Position numbers and translations under genes: made by a program. A DNA stretch of 51,078 nt from an uncultured Oscillibacter sp. (GTDB lineage Bacteria; Bacillota; Clostridia; Oscillospirales; Oscillospiraceae). Each line of letters opens with the position of its first letter. The first letter of the stretch is position 1. A model generated the notes under the pieces. It did no database searches. It saw only the letters and a list, made by a program, of their open reading frames with translations, and was not told the origin of the DNA. Where the stretch lies: NCBI GenBank assembly GCA_947244595.1, contig CAMXKT010000004.1, forward strand, positions 1 through 51,078, written 5' to 3'. Positions 48,191 through 51,078 of the stretch are shown one piece after another.

Positions 48191-48994
48191 ATGCTCCAGC
48201 GTATACGAAACTTGATTCTCCTCATGCTCCCCGCCCTCTTCCTGGGGGCCATGCTCTGCTGGCAGGGAAATTCCCTCCCCGCCGCCGCCCCCGCCGTCAT
48301 TCCGGCCTCCGCCGACAACTGGGGCCTTTCCTTCCCCAACGAGGGACAGTCCCCCGTGGGCAACGCCTCTGTGGAGGACCTGGCCCAGTACGACGCCTGG
48401 TTCCTGGGGGACACGTCCCAGAAGGTCATCTACCTGACCTTCGACTGCGGCTATGAGAACGGCTACACGGAAAAAATCCTGGATGCCCTGAAAAAACACA
48501 ACGCCCCGGCGGCCTTCTTCGTGGTGGGCAACATGATCGAGACCGCCCCGGACATCGTCCGCCGCATGGCGGAGGAGGGCCACATCGTGGGCAACCACAC
48601 CTATCACCACCCGGACATGTCCGCCATCTCGGATCAGGCGGCTTTCCAGAAGGAGCTGGACAGCCTGGCGGACCTCTACAAGGAGACCACCGGGAAGGAG
48701 CTCCCCCATTTCTACCGCCCGCCCCAGGGGAAGTACAGCCGGGAAAACCTGAAACAGGCCCAGGCTCTGGGCTATAAGACGGTGTTCTGGAGCCTGGCCT
48801 ACGTGGATTGGTACACGGACAACCAGCCCACGGCGGAGCAGGCCTACGCCAAGCTGCTCCCCCGCATCCACGACGGGGCCATCGTGCTCCTGCACTCCAC
48901 GTCCAAGACCAACGCGGACATCCTGGACGAGCTCCTCACCAAGTGGGAGGACATGGGCTACCGCTTCGCCTCCCTGGAGGAGCTGCCGGAGTAG
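48191..48994 (+). CDS. Polysaccharide deacetylase, PdaA-like
   Basis: 267 residues. Signal or anchor helix at about 8-24, then a NodB domain. Metal and catalytic motifs are VIYLTFDCGYENGYT (catalytic Asp), VGNHTYHHPDMS (His pair), and FYRPPQGKYSRENL. The order and the FDCGYENG form match PdaA, which removes acetyl groups from muramic acid so that muramic-delta-lactam can form in the spore cortex. The substrate is thus muramic acid in peptidoglycan outside the membrane. CwlJ in this window later recognises that lactam. ACAGGAGGCGC precedes the ATG. Confidence 0.9.
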   Translation: MLQRIRNLILLMLPALFLGAMLCWQGNSLPAAAPAVIPASADNWGLSFPNEGQSPVGNASVEDLAQYDAWFLGDTSQKVIYLTFDCGYENGYTEKILDALKKHNAPAAFFVVGNMIETAPDIVRRMAEEGHIVGNHTYHHPDMSAISDQAAFQKELDSLADLYKETTGKELPHFYRPPQGKYSRENLKQAQALGYKTVFWSLAYVDWYTDNQPTAEQAYAKLLPRIHDGAIVLLHSTSKTNADILDELLTKWEDMGYRFASLEELPE

Positions 48995-49026
48995 GAGCGG
49001 ACACGCAGGTCCGCCCCCGCATCCCC

Positions 49027-49055
49027 TTGCAACTCCTGGAAAGCTGGTATATAAT
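49027..49055 (+). promoter_or_regulatory. Promoter of the hexapeptide-repeat gene
   Basis: TTGCAA (49027-49032), 17-bp spacer, TATAAT (49050-49055). Confidence 0.85.
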
Positions 49056-49100
49056 GAGTCCAGCACGCCGCCCCGGCGGCGAAAACAGGAGGCGCGTTTT

Positions 49101-49763
49101 ATGGATCTGACTATCACGGCCCTGCTGGACCTGTCCCACACTCTGGCGGGGGACTATCTGGCTCAATTTCAATACCCCTGGGAGGCCCTGGACGGCATCA
49201 AGGATTTCATTCTCACCCTGGGCCCCGCCCTGGATCCGGCGGAGTATGAGGAGCAGTCCCCCCACGTTTGGGTCCACAAGACCGCCTCGGTAGCTCCCAC
49301 GGCCTTCCTGGGCGCGCCCTGCATCATCGGCCCGGACACCGAGGTCCGCCACTGCGCCTTTATCCGGGGCTCCGCCCTTGTGGGCGCGGGCTGCGTGGTG
49401 GGCAACTCCGTGGAGCTGAAAAACGTCATCCTCTTCGACAGCGTCCAGACCCCCCATTACAACTACGTGGGGGACTCCATCCTGGGCTTCAAGAGCCACA
49501 TGGGCGCTGGGTCCATCACCTCCAATGTCAAGTCCGACAAAACCCTGGTGGTGGTGCGGAACGGAGAAGAGCGCCTGGAGACGGGCCGGAAGAAGTTCGG
49601 CGCCATCCTGGGAGACCACGTGGAGGTGGGCTGCAACAGCGTGCTGAATCCCGGCACCGTCGTCGGGCGGAACTCCAGAGTCTATCCCCTGTCCTCCGTC
49701 CGGGGCGCCGTCCCGCCGGAGAGCATCTTCAAGGGACCGGGTAACATCGTGCATCAGGATTGA
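49101..49763 (+). CDS. Left-handed beta-helix (hexapeptide) transferase-like protein
   Basis: 220 residues. From about residue 60 on, hexapeptide repeats form a beta-helix: KTASVAPTAFLGAPCIIGPD, CAFIRGSALVGAGCVVGNSV, then SHMGAGSITSNVKSDKT, and GCNSVLNPGTVVGRNSRVYP. This is like the acetyltransferase half of GlmU, and the ITALLDLSHTLAGDYLAQ N-terminus occurs in GlmU-like clostridial proteins without the nucleotidyltransferase half. It probably moves an acyl group to or binds a nucleotide sugar, but no substrate can be named. GGAGGCG precedes the ATG. Confidence 0.83.
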   Translation: MDLTITALLDLSHTLAGDYLAQFQYPWEALDGIKDFILTLGPALDPAEYEEQSPHVWVHKTASVAPTAFLGAPCIIGPDTEVRHCAFIRGSALVGAGCVVGNSVELKNVILFDSVQTPHYNYVGDSILGFKSHMGAGSITSNVKSDKTLVVVRNGEERLETGRKKFGAILGDHVEVGCNSVLNPGTVVGRNSRVYPLSSVRGAVPPESIFKGPGNIVHQD

Positions 49764-49776
49764 CATCGCTTATACA

Positions 49777-49820
49777 AAGGCCCGGCATGGGGAACACTCC
49801 CTGTGCCGGGTCCTTCTTTT
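49777..49820 (+). terminator. Terminator upstream of csoR
   Basis: CCCGGCA (49781-49787) pairs with TGCCGGG (49804-49810), then CTTCTTTT. Confidence 0.65.
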
Positions 49821-49831
49821 CAAATTAGGGC

Positions 49832-49883
49832 TTGACAAATACCCCCTATGGGTATATGATGAGCATACCCCCAAGGGGTATGC
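49832..49883 (+). promoter_or_regulatory. csoR-copA promoter with two CsoR operators
   Basis: TTGACA (49832-49837), 17-bp spacer, TATGAT (49855-49860). Operator 1, ATACCC-N5-GGGTAT (49839-49855), occupies the spacer. Operator 2, GCATACCCC-CAA-GGGGTATGC (49863-49883), perfect 9-bp arms, covers the start of transcription. Both match the G/C-tract palindromes of CsoR. Confidence 0.9.
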
Positions 49884-49901
49884 TGCAAAGGAGGGTCCGC
49901 C

Positions 49902-50198
49902 ATGGAGACCTGTGAATGCCATAAGACCAAGGAACGCTCTGAGGAAGAGTATAAACGGCTCATCCACCGGCTGAACCGGGTGGAGGGCCAGATCCGGGGC
50001 ATCCGGGGCATGGTGGAGCGCAGCGCCTACTGTCCCGACATCCTGGCCCAGGTGGCCGCCGCCAACGCGGCGCTGAACGCCTTCGCCAAGGAGCTCCTTA
50101 GCGAGCACATCCGCACCTGCGTTACCCGGGACATCCGGGAGGGGAAGGATGAGACGGTGGAGGAGCTGTTGTGCACCCTCCAGAAGCTGATGAAATAA
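49902..50198 (+). CDS. csoR: Copper-sensing repressor CsoR
   Basis: 98 residues of the all-helical DUF156 fold. The copper ligands C44, H69 and C73 keep the exact spacing of known CsoR proteins (25 and 4 residues), in RSAYCPDIL and SEHIRTCV. A conserved RLNRVEGQIRGIRGMVE helix binds DNA. Copper binding releases the operator and lets copA be expressed. Two extra cysteines (C4, C6) and H7 sit at the N-terminus. GGAGGGTC precedes the ATG, and copA follows 14 bp later. Confidence 0.96.
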   Translation: METCECHKTKERSEEEYKRLIHRLNRVEGQIRGIRGMVERSAYCPDILAQVAAANAALNAFAKELLSEHIRTCVTRDIREGKDETVEELLCTLQKLMK

Positions 50199-50212
50199 AG
50201 GAGGTCCCCTCG

Positions 50213-51078
50213 ATGGAACAATACAACGTCACCGGCATGAGCTGCGCCGCCTGCTCCGCCCGGGTAGAAAAGGCCGTGGGCCAGGTGCCGGGCGTCACCT
50301 CCTGCTCCGTGAGCCTCCTGACCAACTCCATGGGCGTGGAGGGCAGTGCCCCGGCCGCCGAAATCATCGCCGCCGTGGAGGGCGCGGGCTACGGCGCTTC
50401 CCAAAAGGGGGCGGAGAAAGCCGCCGCCGGAGCCGCCGCCAATCCCGAAGAGGCCCTGGCGGACCACGAGACTCCGCTTTTAAAGCGGCGGCTGTGGTCC
50501 TCCCTGATTTTCCTGGCGGTGCTCATGTACTTTTCCATGGGCCATATGATGTGGAACTGGCCCGTCCCTCACTTCCTCCATGGGAACCACGTGGCCATGG
50601 GGCTGATTCAGCTTTTGCTGACGGTGGCCGTCATGGTCATCAACCAGAAATTCTTCATCAGCGGCTTCAAGAGCCTCTGGCACCGGGCCCCCAACATGGA
50701 CACCCTGGTGGCCCTGGGGGCCTCGGCGGCTTTCGTTTACAGCACCTACGCCCTCTTCGCCATGACGGACGCCCAGGTCCGAGGGGACATGGCGGCGGTG
50801 ATGGACTACATGATGGAGTTCTACTTCGAGTCCGCCGCCATGATCCTGGCCCTCATCACCGTGGGCAAGATGCTGGAGGCACGGTCCAAGGGGAAGACCA
50901 CCGACGCGCTGAAAAGCCTCATGAAGCTGGCTCCCAAGACCGCCGTGCTGGAGCGGGACGGGAAGGAAGTCACCGTCCCCATTGAGCAGGTCCAAAAGGG
51001 CGACGTCTTTCTGGTCCGCCCCGGGGAGAACATCCCCGTGGACGGCGTGGTGGTGGAGGGCTCCAGCGCCGTCAACGA
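50213..51078 (+). CDS. copA: Copper-exporting P-type ATPase, N-terminal part (partial)
   Basis: 288 codons are in the window; the gene continues past the right edge. One heavy-metal-associated domain is at the N-terminus with the GMSCAACSARVE motif (C11, C14), followed by a linker and the first four transmembrane helices (from about residue 93), and then the start of the actuator domain (TVPIEQVQKGDVFLVRPGEN). The P1B-type ATPase exports Cu(I). The CPC motif and phosphorylation site lie beyond the window. A histidine/methionine-rich loop (FSMGHMMWNWPVPHFLHGNH) lies between helices 1 and 2. AAAGGAGGT precedes the ATG. Confidence 0.96.
   Translation, partial: MEQYNVTGMSCAACSARVEKAVGQVPGVTSCSVSLLTNSMGVEGSAPAAEIIAAVEGAGYGASQKGAEKAAAGAAANPEEALADHETPLLKRRLWSSLIFLAVLMYFSMGHMMWNWPVPHFLHGNHVAMGLIQLLLTVAVMVINQKFFISGFKSLWHRAPNMDTLVALGASAAFVYSTYALFAMTDAQVRGDMAAVMDYMMEFYFESAAMILALITVGKMLEARSKGKTTDALKSLMKLAPKTAVLERDGKEVTVPIEQVQKGDVFLVRPGENIPVDGVVVEGSSAVN

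Noticed and set aside
1..51078. CRISPR arrays, tRNA or rRNA genes, intact insertion sequences, replication origin
   Set aside because: No regularly spaced direct repeats, no tRNA-like cloverleaf or rRNA sequence, no intact transposase and no dnaA box cluster were seen.

Overview
The window comes from a high-GC, endospore-forming Firmicute, most likely an Oscillospiraceae relative (Flavonifractor / Pseudoflavonifractor / Lawsonibacter type). The evidence is a spo0A gene, a cwlJ-gerQ spore germination pair, a PdaA-type cortex deacetylase, strong AGGAGG ribosome binding sites, sigma-A promoters of the TTGACA-N17-TATAAT type and clear intrinsic terminators. The lineage is inferred from protein character and was not searched.

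Layout. 1-9.9 kb holds the end of an RND exporter, a DUF3298 lipoprotein, tmcAL, ackA, a large inverted intergenic repeat (about 4.04-4.59 kb), a DUF421/DUF4363 pair, an ECF sigma factor with a membrane partner, two unknown genes and rplM-rpsI. 9.9-16.8 kb carries cwlJ-gerQ, a glycosyltransferase with a TSCPD protein, a SpoIIQ-like M23 protein, rsmI, a TrmN6-like methyltransferase with a NUDIX hydrolase, and spo0A. 16.8-24.6 kb has a PadR-DUF2812-DUF2812 operon whose operator fills its promoter spacer, then a candidate type I toxin-antitoxin locus (20124-20446), then a MarR-controlled heterodimeric ABC exporter. 24.6-29.3 kb has a candidate small RNA, a small membrane protein-DUF2975-YozG-like-DUF4173 operon and the remains of a Tn1549-like conjugative transposon (recombinase tail, DUF7768-like gene, shortened ardA). 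29.5-38.1 kb holds a BlaI/M56 sensor-protease pair, a CBS protein, a RelA/SpoT-domain synthetase, and a TAXI-TRAP transporter whose binding protein appears circularly permuted. 38.4-44.4 kb is one operon: HlyD-type adaptor, MacB-type ATPase, MacB-type permease and an S-layer-homology protein. 44.5-51 kb has mtnA with a shortened pyruvate kinase, a DEDDh exonuclease with a membrane-anchored nuclease, pdaA-like, a hexapeptide-repeat protein, and csoR-copA, which runs off the end.

How the parts fit. Several operons are classic sensor units: PadR, MarR, BlaI and CsoR each sit first in their operon behind a promoter overlapped by palindromic operators. Sporulation and germination genes are scattered rather than clustered. 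The most unusual items are the toxin/antisense locus at 20.1-20.4 kb and the permuted TAXI binding protein at 34.9-35.9 kb. Next come the structure-conserving inverted repeat at 4.0-4.6 kb and the C/U-rich small RNA at 24.7-24.8 kb.
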